From assembly GCA_016179685.1 (NCBI GenBank), contig JACPCR010000119.1, positions 1 through 32,665 of the forward strand: DNA of 32,665 nucleotides, given 5' to 3'. This DNA comes from Planctomycetota bacterium (lineage in GTDB: Bacteria > Planctomycetota > PUPC01 > JACPCR01). The notes below the pieces were generated by a model. That model was given only the letters and a program-made list of their open reading frames with translations, did not search any database and was not told the DNA's origin. Both the position numbers and the translations under genes were made by a program. Shown one piece after another: positions 24,603-32,473 of the stretch (its first letter is position 1; each line of letters starts with the position of its first letter).

Positions 24603-27164
24603 TTATTTCTTCCCTTTACCGCCCGAGTCTTCCTTCAGCTCCTCTTTCTGCCGGCGCAACATCCGTGTGAGGTTGGATGCGTAACTCATGTTCGCCAGGC
24701 CTTCCACCTTCCATTCCCCGTTGTCCGGCACCAGCACGAAGAGGGCGCCGACCAGCCAGCCCGGGTTGCCGAACTTGTCCACCGCGGCGCCCTCCATCAT
24801 CTTCACGATCTCCTTGTTCTTTGGCTTGAGCCCCACGGCCATGCCGTTCTGCAGCAGCCAGACGTGCTCGGTCCAGACGCCCCCATAATCGGCGAGAAAC
24901 TTCTCATCCTCGAGCTGCTGCTGGAACGCCGCTTCCTCGCCGTCCTCCAGGTACAGCGCCCCCGAGCGAAAATAATCCGTCAACAGCTTCTCCCGGCCCG
25001 ATTCCTGAAAGGCCTGAAAAAACTGGTTGGCGAGACCGAGGGCGTCCCGGCTCAAGGCCCGCTCAGCATCCCTCAGCTTGCCCATTGTTTCCAGCGTGCT
25101 GTAGATTTTCTGCCGATCCTCCTTCGCGCCCGTCAGGAATCGCCGCACGAGCTGGCCCAGGTCTCCGTCCGGCGTCAGTTCCCCCAGCGCGACCAGGGCC
25201 TCCTTCGCCGCCTTTTTCACCCGCTCGTCCGGGTCCGATTTCATCAGCTTCATCAAAACATCCCGGGTCTCCCTCAACTCGGCGGACCGGCTGACGTGTA
25301 CGAACCGCAGCCGCACCTGCGGGTCGTCGCTCTGGAGGCCGCGGTTCACGGTGGAGGTGGAGATTTCTGCTCCCCAGGCATCCATGCGGGCCATGAGAGG
25401 CACGAGCTGGGCCAGCTCCTCCCCGCTGGCCCGGCGGACCAGGTAGTCGTGAATCTCCTCGGCCAGGGCGTCGGGCGACCGTGTACGGATGCCCTTCAAG
25501 ACTTCCGCGGCCCAGAGAGAATCCGGACCAGGCGACGCTTTCAAAAGCTCGGGTGCGAGTGTGACCGGTGCGACCTGGCTCAGGGCCTTGGAAAGCGCAC
25601 GGACCGTGCGCACGGAGAGCCCGGCCCTGGAGGGCGGGCTGGAGCGGTCCCCCTCGACCTTTTGAATGGCCTGGAACAGGTCCGATGAAAAGGCTTCCTC
25701 CTGCAGGACTTCCGCGGCGCACGCCCCGGCGAACTTCCACTCCAGCTCAGGCCGGGAAAGCCACTGCCGAATCGCCCCTCCGGCGCGGGCTTTCTCCTCA
25801 GGCAACTCCCCAATGGCCTTCTGAACCTCGCCAGCAATCCGGGCCTGAACCGCCTTCTCCTGCCGAAGGAGGTCGGTGAACGAGGCGGCGACGCGCGCCC
25901 AGGGCCCCCGCACGGCCACGGTGACCACCGGCGTGGCCGGCTGCGTCTCCGGCTGCTCGTCCGGCTCGGCCCCCGTCTCCGGCTTCTTTTCCCCTTCCAG
26001 GACCTCGGGCAGGGGCGGCTCGGGCCCATTCTCGCGCGGCTCGGTCCGGGCGACGGCCGGCGTCGGCGGAATCACGGAAGCCTGGCCCGATATCGCAGTC
26101 GTGGGCGTGTCCGAACCCGTCGCAGGGCCTGTCCCCGCCGGTGAGGCCGAAGAAACGGCGGCAGTGGCCTGCCCGCCCGGCGTTCCGCCCCCGGCGTCTG
26201 GTGAACCTTTGCGCCCGAACAGGTTGAAGAGCAGGATGCCGAGCACGGCGCAGGCGGCCACTCCCCCGCCCGCCACCAGTCCCAGCACCAGGGTCGAACG
26301 TTGAAACCGCTGTTTCTTGTCGGCGGGCTGGGCGTTCGGAGACGGCAAGGGACCAGCGGGCGACTCGGCGGGCGGCTTCGCGGCCCCGGCCGATTCTGCG
26401 GCTGGCTTCGCGGCCGCTGGCGGCTCGGCAAATCCGATCTCCTCTCGAGAGCCCTTATCCTCCCTCGCCCCATCCAGGCCTTGCCCGGATGCGGCCTTGC
26501 TCGCCGTGTCATCTCGACTGGCCCGCGCCTGCGGCTCGAGACCGGGCCGAGGCTTGAGCACCGGCTGCGGCTCCTCCGCGGCCTTCGCCTCACTTTTCTC
26601 TTCTTCATCTTTAAGGCCCGGACGCGAGGAGGACGGAGGCAACGTCGCCTCGCCTTCCTCGATGTCTTCTGGCTCATCGAGGGCTTCCAGGCCCGGCGAC
26701 TCCAGCGCCGGGCCGGCCCGGGACCCGGCCTTCTTGCCCTCGCCTTTCGAACCGGCCACGGCCCCTTCGAGGGCTTCCAGGCCCGGCGACTCCAGCGCCG
26801 CCGCCTCCTGCAACCTCGCTTTCTCCCCGCCGCCTTTGTTGCAAGCCGATTCCCGCATCGGGACGGCCCCCGTCGCCGGATAAAATACGGCCTGCATCTT
26901 CCCGAAGGTGATCTCGTCGCCCGACTTCAGCCGAATCTCCGTGATGCGCTTCCCGTTCACCACCGTCCCGTTCCGGCTGTCCAGGTCCAGCACGTACCAC
27001 CCGTCCTGCCGTTTCTCGATCCGGGCGTGGACTCGGGACATGCTGATGTGGTTGACGCGGATTTCGAGAGTCGGGTCGCCGCGTCCGATACGGACCGGGT
27101 GCTCCTCGGTGACGCGGATGGCCCGGGACTTGTGGCCGTGTCGAAAGATGAGGACAGCACTCAT
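24603..27164 (-). CDS. FHA-domain membrane protein with HEAT-like C-terminus
   Basis: 853 residues. An FHA domain fills residues 1-95 with the phosphothreonine-binding signature: VRIGRGD, MSRVHARI, LDLDSRNGTVVNGKRI. A long Pro/Ala/Glu-rich linker (about 110-285) contains an internal duplication (ALESPGLEAL twice). A single membrane segment follows at about 291-313 (LVLGLVAGGGVAACAVLGILL), so the FHA domain is cytoplasmic and the rest lies outside. After a second Pro/Thr-rich linker comes an alpha-helical region with HEAT-like repeats near 605-670 (DPQVRLRFVHVSRSAELR; DPDERVKKAAKEALVALGEL). The C-terminal ~120 residues (WTEHVWLLQNGMAVGLKPKNKE) are an SnoaL/NTF2-like or unknown fold. It likely relays Ser/Thr kinase signals to the envelope. 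It lies between the carbamoyltransferase and isochorismatase genes, 22 and 18 bases apart. Confidence 0.88.
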   Translation of the reverse strand: MSAVLIFRHGHKSRAIRVTEEHPVRIGRGDPTLEIRVNHISMSRVHARIEKRQDGWYVLDLDSRNGTVVNGKRITEIRLKSGDEITFGKMQAVFYPATGAVPMRESACNKGGGEKARLQEAAALESPGLEALEGAVAGSKGEGKKAGSRAGPALESPGLEALDEPEDIEEGEATLPPSSSRPGLKDEEEKSEAKAAEEPQPVLKPRPGLEPQARASRDDTASKAASGQGLDGAREDKGSREEIGFAEPPAAAKPAAESAGAAKPPAESPAGPLPSPNAQPADKKQRFQRSTLVLGLVAGGGVAACAVLGILLFNLFGRKGSPDAGGGTPGGQATAAVSSASPAGTGPATGSDTPTTAISGQASVIPPTPAVARTEPRENGPEPPLPEVLEGEKKPETGAEPDEQPETQPATPVVTVAVRGPWARVAASFTDLLRQEKAVQARIAGEVQKAIGELPEEKARAGGAIRQWLSRPELEWKFAGACAAEVLQEEAFSSDLFQAIQKVEGDRSSPPSRAGLSVRTVRALSKALSQVAPVTLAPELLKASPGPDSLWAAEVLKGIRTRSPDALAEEIHDYLVRRASGEELAQLVPLMARMDAWGAEISTSTVNRGLQSDDPQVRLRFVHVSRSAELRETRDVLMKLMKSDPDERVKKAAKEALVALGELTPDGDLGQLVRRFLTGAKEDRQKIYSTLETMGKLRDAERALSRDALGLANQFFQAFQESGREKLLTDYFRSGALYLEDGEEAAFQQQLEDEKFLADYGGVWTEHVWLLQNGMAVGLKPKNKEIVKMMEGAAVDKFGNPGWLVGALFVLVPDNGEWKVEGLANMSYASNLTRMLRRQKEELKEDSGGKGKK
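26677..26800. repeat. 34-bp direct repeat inside the FHA gene linker
   Basis: The 34 bases starting TCGAGGGCTTCCAGGCCCGG occur identically at 26677-26710 and 26767-26800, 90 bp apart. Both encode SPGLEAL in frame, so this is a linker duplication by slippage or recombination. Confidence 0.85.
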
Positions 27165-27186
27165 GGACGGAGGCTACTGCCGTTAA

Positions 27187-28500
27187 CTAGGAGGTGCGGC
27201 CCAGCACCGCGCGGTTGTACGTCTGCAACTCCGGCGGGCAGAGCCGATCATACTCCTCGCGGACCAGTTCGTCCGCGTTGAAGAGGTACGCGATCAGGGC
27301 GGCGCGTAACCACATCCCGTTCTCGGCCTGCTCAAAATACTTCGCTCGGGGGTCCGTATCGATCTCGAATGGAATTTCGATCTCGGAGGGAACACGGTCG
27401 GCCTTCTTGTCCCACCCGTATCGGGGGAACGGATGCAGGACCGCTGCATATTCGCGCATCCGGTCCAGCTTGTCCAGGTCGAGACAGTACCGCCGCCGAA
27501 ATTCGTCCAGGGGAATACTGGCGAGGAAGCGGGCGAGATCGGGGGTGTCGTGCTCCCTCTGGATACGGGTCATGTAGAGCGCATCGACGTCGCCCAGCAC
27601 CTCGTTGACATCGGAATGCTCGTTGATCTGGATGCCGTGGCTCTGCAGAAAGTGCCGCAGGTCGGGCTGGAGCTGAAGCACCGGGTGCTCCGGCGCGACA
27701 AAGTGCATGGTGATGCCCCGGTAGAGCGTCAGGAGCTGGGCCAGGGAGCGCACGGTTCGGCCGCGGCCCACGTCACCCACGAACGCGATGCTCTTACCAT
27801 CAATCCCCCGCCGGAGGTCCACTTTGCTCTGCCGGAGGTATTTCTCCCGGAGGCGGAGAAAGCGTGTCTCGTCGGAGCCCCCTCGGGCGTCCGGGAACTC
27901 GAAAATCCGCCGCAGAGTGTAGAGGTCCAGAAGCGCCTGCGTCGGGTGCTCGTCCGCGCCCGATCCGGCGTTCAGGATCGGCACCGTTCGCTCGCTGTGG
28001 GCCGCCAGTTCGTTCATGAGGTAGGCGCTGCGCTCCGCCAGCTCCGGCTCGCGGCTTCGCATGATGATCAGGTCGAAATAGGTGCTGAACATCCGGATGG
28101 AATCCATCGGATGCTCGCCCTTCACCTCGGAAGAGAGCGACGGGTCGCGAATCTCGTTGCAGGTGATCCCGAGGATTTGACACGCCGCCTGAAAGGAGAG
28201 GAAGGTCCGTGTCGAGGCCTGCGTGAAATAGAGCATGGCCCGCTTGTGACTCAAGAGGCCAGAAAGAAACGATCCGGGCCGCTGGGAGCGCCGGTCCCCG
28301 TCCGCATCCCGGTTGCTTTGGGACCTCGGCCGCTCGATACGCCCCAGGGTCCGAACGCGGTCCGCCGTGTCGCTCACCCGGTCCACCAGGCCGCGGTCAA
28401 ACTGCTGGGCAAAAATGACGTGTACCAAACGGCCATTTCGTTCAAAATCAGCCGTCTTCTGTAGGATCGGCCTGCGGATTTTGGCTTCGTAGGCATACAT
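27187..28500 (-). CDS. pyrB: Aspartate carbamoyltransferase, extended form
   Basis: 437 residues from the ATG at 28500 (MYAYEAKIRRP); a typical catalytic chain is about 310. The enzyme joins carbamoyl phosphate and aspartate, the committed step of pyrimidine synthesis. Active-site residues match: STRT at 96-99, Lys127 in SSEVKGEHP, the Arg pair in IIMRSREP near 148-150, His185 in GADEHPTQALLDLY, Arg248 in DVGRGRTVRSL, TRIQREH near 311 and HPFPR at 356-360. HPTQ and TRIQRE favour aspartate over ornithine. Two polar insertions are unusual: about 53-77 (ERPRSQSNRDADGDRR), before the carbamoyl-phosphate site, and about 201-235. There is a C-terminal extension of ~75 residues. No regulatory chain gene (pyrI) is adjacent. 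It is the first gene of an operon with the FHA and isochorismatase genes. Confidence 0.9.
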   Translation of the reverse strand: MYAYEAKIRRPILQKTADFERNGRLVHVIFAQQFDRGLVDRVSDTADRVRTLGRIERPRSQSNRDADGDRRSQRPGSFLSGLLSHKRAMLYFTQASTRTFLSFQAACQILGITCNEIRDPSLSSEVKGEHPMDSIRMFSTYFDLIIMRSREPELAERSAYLMNELAAHSERTVPILNAGSGADEHPTQALLDLYTLRRIFEFPDARGGSDETRFLRLREKYLRQSKVDLRRGIDGKSIAFVGDVGRGRTVRSLAQLLTLYRGITMHFVAPEHPVLQLQPDLRHFLQSHGIQINEHSDVNEVLGDVDALYMTRIQREHDTPDLARFLASIPLDEFRRRYCLDLDKLDRMREYAAVLHPFPRYGWDKKADRVPSEIEIPFEIDTDPRAKYFEQAENGMWLRAALIAYLFNADELVREEYDRLCPPELQTYNRAVLGRTS

Positions 28501-28710
28501 GGGAGTCACACCGGTAAGGGAAGACAGCGGGAAATACCCCATTCGCCTGCGGCATCAAACGGGCAGGGAGGCCAGCAGTCGAATAGCGGAAGGGTCTTGG
28601 CTGCGGGCAAAGCCCGCCTTGCGAATTCTCGACGGGGGTGGGGGTAACTCTTATTATATGTATTCTTCCCGCCAATTTCCCATCGTTTCTTGTAACCGAA
28701 TTCGTCCGCC

Positions 28711-29670
28711 ATGTTGCCTGCTCCCGGCCTCGTGCTTCGCTCCTCCTTTTTCAGCCTGGCGGCCGCGACACTCCTTGTCCCGGTGACCCGCGGCGCGGCG
28801 GAATCCTCGGGAAGCGATCGTCTCGTCGTCCTTTCACCCAGCGAGGCCATGTTTCAGGAGATCGCCCGCCTGGAAACCATTCTCGGCGAGCTGGAGGGAA
28901 TGGGAAGCGCCGAGGCTCCTGCCCTCGCCGCTCGCATCCAGCCCCTGCGCGCCCGCATGGAACGCGCTCGGGAATCCGCGGGCCAGTTCGGCACGACCGC
29001 CGAGCCCACCCCGGCTCTCCGCCAGATCGTCCAGGATCACAACACCTTTACCGAACGCGTCCGGGCCGATTGGGTCGCCCTCTGCCGTGACGCCGCCGCC
29101 CTGCTCAAGTCCCATCGCCTCCAGGCCCCGTCCATCCTTGACCAGACCGCGCGAAAGCTGCTCCGGTCGGGCAAGTTCGATCCCGACCAGCGAGGCACAC
29201 GGTGCAACCTGTTCGTTCAAGTCGTCGCTCAGGGCCTCTTCGCCTACGAGGGCTTTGCCGGCGGCCAGGATGCCAATGAAATGGCCAGAACCATGCGGCG
29301 CGACTCCGGCCACTGGGAGCGCCTCTTCGATCCCCAGGTCGATCCTGCGGAAGAGGGCGTCGTTCTGAAGGCTCTGCACCGCGCCCAGGAACTGGGTAAC
29401 CGCGGACGACTCGTGGTCGTCGCTTGGGAAAACACGGCCGAGCCGCCCCCGGGTGAAGAGAGCCACGGACACGTTGCCGTCGTGCTTCCAGGCCGGCCCC
29501 AGAAGAGCACTGCGTGGAACATGGAGGTACCCCTGATCGCCCAAGCCGGGGACCGTGTATTCCCGCAAAACGACGAGGCCAAGCCCGAGGACCACAAGCT
29601 CTCTGAAGGCTTCAACAAATCCATGAAGCTCCAGATCGCCGTCTACGCCTTGAAACCTGCACGGAAGTGA
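28711..29670 (+). CDS. Exported CHAP/NlpC-like cysteine amidase-type protein
   Basis: 319 residues. A signal peptide opens the protein (LRSSFFSLAAATLLVPVTRGAA). Residues 45-130 are helical. The C-terminal half looks like a papain-fold peptidase of the CHAP/NlpC-P60 class: Cys165 in TRCNLFVQVVAQ is the likely nucleophile at the start of a helix, a hydrophobic strand GRLVVVAWEN follows, and His254 in SHGHVAVVLPG is the likely second catalytic residue. Such enzymes cut peptidoglycan peptides or amides in the periplasm. The sequence between Cys and His (GFAGGQDANEMARTM) is also typical of CHAP proteins. It is divergent from pyrB, with 210 bp between start codons. Its 3' end faces the N-acetylglutamate synthase gene, 69 bp away. 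The specific substrate is unknown. Confidence 0.7.
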   Translation: MLPAPGLVLRSSFFSLAAATLLVPVTRGAAESSGSDRLVVLSPSEAMFQEIARLETILGELEGMGSAEAPALAARIQPLRARMERARESAGQFGTTAEPTPALRQIVQDHNTFTERVRADWVALCRDAAALLKSHRLQAPSILDQTARKLLRSGKFDPDQRGTRCNLFVQVVAQGLFAYEGFAGGQDANEMARTMRRDSGHWERLFDPQVDPAEEGVVLKALHRAQELGNRGRLVVVAWENTAEPPPGEESHGHVAVVLPGRPQKSTAWNMEVPLIAQAGDRVFPQNDEAKPEDHKLSEGFNKSMKLQIAVYALKPARK

Positions 29671-29739
29671 AGTGCCGGGTGTCAGGACAGCAGCCCATGG
29701 AAAAGGGAGGCGTTTTCCACAAGGGATGCCGGCAGGGGG

Positions 29740-31050
29740 TCAACCCGCCGGAATGGGCGCCGGCGGCTTCAGAAGCGACTTCGCCAGCACCTTCGAGTTT
29801 CGAGCCGATTGGAAGTACTTCGCCCGCCGGTCGGTCGTCAGAAAATCGGGCGAGACCTCTTCGAACCCCAGCTTCTGTTGAAAGAAGGAGAAGGCCTGCG
29901 TCGAGAGGCAGTAGAGACTTTCCACCCCCTGCTTCCGGGCCAGCTCCTCGACGTACCGAGCCAGACGCGTGCCAATGCCCCGATTCTCGTGAAGCGGGCT
30001 CACGTGCAACGACGCCATCTCCGCCTTCTTTTCCTCGGAAAACACGTGCAAGGCCACGCATCCGAGGATCGCCCCGTCGGTCTCGAACACGTAGTAGTCC
30101 GTAATCTGCTTCTGGATGCTGGCCCGCGTGCGCCTCAGCAGTTCCTCCTTCTCCATGGCAGGCTTGACCAGCGCCCAGATGAAGCTGACGTCCCTGGGCT
30201 GGGCCCGGCGGATGAACTGGTATTCGTTGGCGTGAACCATCGTGCCGATGCCCTCGTTGGAATAGACCTCGGAAAGCAGGCACTCGTCGACGCGGCCGTC
30301 GATGATGTGCGCCCGGCGCACGCCGCCCTTGCAGGACCTCAGCGCCGCCTCGACCTTGCTGACGACCGCGGGCGCGAACTGGTCGCGACGCGTATCGAGA
30401 AGCTCCTCAAGATCCCGCGAGGAGATTTGACGCAGGACGCGGCCCTCCACCTCGACTCCCGGCTTCGTCGTCAGAAAAATCAGTTTGACGGCCTGAAGCT
30501 CCCGAGCCACCTCCTCCGCTACCTCGTCCGAATTCAACCGGTAGGGCTGGCCGCTGCCGTCCGTGCCGATGGGCGGAATCACGGGCACGATGTCGTGCTG
30601 GAGCAGCAGCCGGAGGTAGTCCACGTCCACCTGGTCCACTCGGCCGCGGTAGAGGTGGTCCACGCCCTTGAGCACGCCGGCGGGCTTGGCCTTGATCGCG
30701 TTGGGGACGGCCCCGCGCAGCTCGTGCGTGCCGAACAGGCCATCGAGGATGCGGTTGCCCACCTGAGCCGCGGCCAAGCGCGCAATGCGCAGCGTGGCCG
30801 CGTCGCACGGGCCCGTGCCGTCGGCGTCCGTCACCGCCTCCTTCAGTTGCTCGGACCACTCCCGGATTTGGGCGGATGCCCCGTGAACGATCACCAGGTG
30901 GATGCTCAGGCTGTGCAGCGCCGCCACGTCCAGCAGCACGTTCCCGAAGTTGTCGTCCGCCACCACCTGGCTGTCGATCGCAATGACGAACACCTTGTCG
31001 CGGAACTGGGGCACATATCGCAGGACGTTTCTCAGATCGCTGGTCGCCAT
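29740..31050 (-). CDS. argA: N-acetylglutamate synthase (amino-acid N-acetyltransferase)
   Basis: 436 residues from the ATG at 31050 (a TTG two codons earlier is possible). Residues 1-280 form an amino-acid-kinase-like domain: VFVIAIDSQVVAD, IHLVIVHGASAQIREW, LLQHDIVPVIPPIGTDGSG, RLNSDEVAEEVAREL, and GGVRRAHIIDGRVDECLLSE followed by GIGTMV. Residues 285-420 form a GNAT acetyltransferase domain: FIRRAQPRDVSFI, YYVFETDGAILGCVALH, ASLHVSPLHENRGIGTRL with the acetyl-CoA-binding RGIGT, and FSFFQQKLGFEEV. This two-domain order is that of bacterial ArgA, which acetylates glutamate at the first step of arginine synthesis and is usually inhibited by arginine through the kinase-like domain. The final DRRAKYFQSARNSKVLAKSL is also ArgA-like. 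No other arginine gene is in the window. Confidence 0.93.
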   Translation of the reverse strand: MATSDLRNVLRYVPQFRDKVFVIAIDSQVVADDNFGNVLLDVAALHSLSIHLVIVHGASAQIREWSEQLKEAVTDADGTGPCDAATLRIARLAAAQVGNRILDGLFGTHELRGAVPNAIKAKPAGVLKGVDHLYRGRVDQVDVDYLRLLLQHDIVPVIPPIGTDGSGQPYRLNSDEVAEEVARELQAVKLIFLTTKPGVEVEGRVLRQISSRDLEELLDTRRDQFAPAVVSKVEAALRSCKGGVRRAHIIDGRVDECLLSEVYSNEGIGTMVHANEYQFIRRAQPRDVSFIWALVKPAMEKEELLRRTRASIQKQITDYYVFETDGAILGCVALHVFSEEKKAEMASLHVSPLHENRGIGTRLARYVEELARKQGVESLYCLSTQAFSFFQQKLGFEEVSPDFLTTDRRAKYFQSARNSKVLAKSLLKPPAPIPAG

Positions 31051-31295
31051 GGACAACCTGTCGCGCCGGTCCGTGCCTGTCGCAGGACGCCGAGAACCGC
31101 AGGCCCGGAGAACTCCACCGCCGTCTGCATGATAAAGCTTTTTGCCGCCCGCGCCACTCCTAAGGCGGGCGAATGCCGCGACCCAACAAGGCGCGGAGAA
31201 GTGACCCCCGAAGACTCGGGTACGCCGGAACGGGATTCCCCAGCACCTCCCGCTCCAGCGTACTCGATGGAAATCCTTCCCGGACTTGTCCTCCC

Positions 31296-31339
31296 GAACT
31301 CGTCCCTGTGGGAGGGCTCCCGATGGGACTGTTGGAGGG
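31296..31339 (+). repeat. Dispersed intergenic repeat, copy A
   Basis: Begins GAACTCGTCCCTGTGGGAGG and is rich in short GGGAGGG/CTCCC palindromes. It matches the reverse complement of 32365-32408 over most of its ~44 bases, with scattered mismatches. The two copies flank the PDZ gene in opposite orientation. Confidence 0.6.
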
Positions 31340-31351
31340 GGCCTCTTGGGC

Positions 31352-32230
31352 CTATGGGAGGAATTCCGTTGGGAGGCAAATCCACGGATAAAAGAAACCG
31401 CTCTGAACCGAAAGCCCGCTCGAGCTGGTTGAAAAAATCAGGCTCATCGACCAGAGATTCCAAAATGTATCGAGGGAGGCCCGAGCTTCCAACGCAGCCT
31501 CGAATGTCATCTCCCGGCCGTCTCGAAAGATCACAATCTGGACCTGCTGGCCGGCATGCAGGTGCATCATGGCGTTCAACATGTCCCCGAGCGATCCAAC
31601 TGCAAAATCATCGATGGTGAAGATGACGTCGCCCTTTCTGATACCAGCCTTTGCCGCTGGAGAATTCTCCATGATGTCGTTCACCAGGACACCCGAGTCC
31701 CCCGTCAGTTGCATGACCTCGGCCTGTTCGCCGGACAACGGCTTCAGATAAGTTCCAAGATAGACTGCGGGCGGCTCGAAGTGCTCGACGCGACGAACTG
31801 CATCACGCACCTTCGTGTACTGTTCATGCCTTTCTTCCAGTGTTTTCAGATCGTCACTCTTGATATCCATCGTAAGAGGCTGACCCTTCTCGACCGATAC
31901 TGTTCCTCGGTAAATGGTCATGAAGCACGTCTTCTCCAGACGGATCAAGTGATGACGATGGCAATAAACCTGAAGGTCGTATTCGCCCGCTGGGACATCT
32001 TCGAAGGAGAATTTCCCACCAGTGAACGCCGAGCGCATTCCCCAGGATGCCGAGTAGGTGGCATGAGGATTTATTGTGTCCCTTGTATACCGCGTCAGTG
32101 TATAGGAGACCCTGAATTCGACGTGGGGAGCTGGACCTTCCGCCGGAATTTCGACAAAACGTGGCCAGGTTGTTGGAAGCCCGACAAAGTGCAGCGCGTT
32201 ATTCCCTGAGTCAATGGCGATAGCGTAAGG
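31352..32230 (-). CDS. PDZ-domain protein lacking a visible start (probably 5'-truncated)
   Basis: The first ATG in frame is at 32038, giving 228 residues, but protein-like sequence continues upstream in the same frame to a stop at 32231-32233 (GLPTTWPRFVEIPAEGPAPH, VSYTLTRYTRDTINPHATY) with no ATG, GTG or TTG. The true start is therefore lost, in another frame, or atypical. The N-terminal part (FSFEDVPAGEYDLQVYCHRH) looks like a carboxypeptidase-regulatory/transthyretin-like beta domain. The central PDZ domain reads GVLVNDIMENSPAAKAGIRKGDVIFTIDDF in two parts and ends in GQQVQIVIFRDGREM. After ~200 residues the C-terminal tail (FSTSSSGLSVQSGFFYPW) is poor and may also be disrupted. It is probably an envelope protein or a remnant of one. 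A hairpin lies just upstream, at 32236-32258. Confidence 0.6.
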   Translation of the reverse strand, partial: PYAIAIDSGNNALHFVGLPTTWPRFVEIPAEGPAPHVEFRVSYTLTRYTRDTINPHATYSASWGMRSAFTGGKFSFEDVPAGEYDLQVYCHRHHLIRLEKTCFMTIYRGTVSVEKGQPLTMDIKSDDLKTLEERHEQYTKVRDAVRRVEHFEPPAVYLGTYLKPLSGEQAEVMQLTGDSGVLVNDIMENSPAAKAGIRKGDVIFTIDDFAVGSLGDMLNAMMHLHAGQQVQIVIFRDGREMTFEAALEARASLDTFWNLWSMSLIFSTSSSGLSVQSGFFYPWICLPTEFLP

Positions 32231-32235
32231 TCACC

Positions 32236-32258
32236 GAGCCCGGTTCCTCACCGGGCTC
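32236..32258. terminator. Perfect 9-bp stem-loop next to the PDZ gene
   Basis: GAGCCCGGT (32236-32244), loop TCCTC, ACCGGGCTC (32250-32258). There is no T tract on either side. It lies directly at the upstream stop codon of the PDZ reading frame. Confidence 0.5.
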
Positions 32259-32364
32259 AGGCTCTGGAGCCCTTCAAGAGAGGGAGCTTCCCATTGATTC
32301 GTGGCGGGCAAGAACTGAGTGAAAACGGCGAATCGCTCCTCCATAGATAGCCCCAAATCGAAAA

Positions 32365-32408
32365 TCCCTCCCATGTCCCAATGGGATCCCTCCGGGAGGG
32401 ACAAGTTC
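32365..32408 (-). repeat. Dispersed intergenic repeat, copy B
   Basis: The minus strand begins GAACTTGTCCCTCCCGGAGG and matches copy A at 31296-31339. A shorter related string (CTCCCATGGGGACAGGTCC) occurs near 7120 in the gspE-gspF gap. Confidence 0.6.
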
Positions 32409-32473
32409 GGGGGGGCGAAATAACGATTTCACCGATGTATCGCCGCTGAGTACTGCAGGGTGGCTTTCCAGAC

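Noticed and set aside
27187..28500. Ornithine carbamoyltransferase
   Set aside because: The HPTQ helix, TRIQRE and HPFPR motifs fit aspartate carbamoyltransferase; the FMHCLP motif typical of ornithine enzymes is absent.
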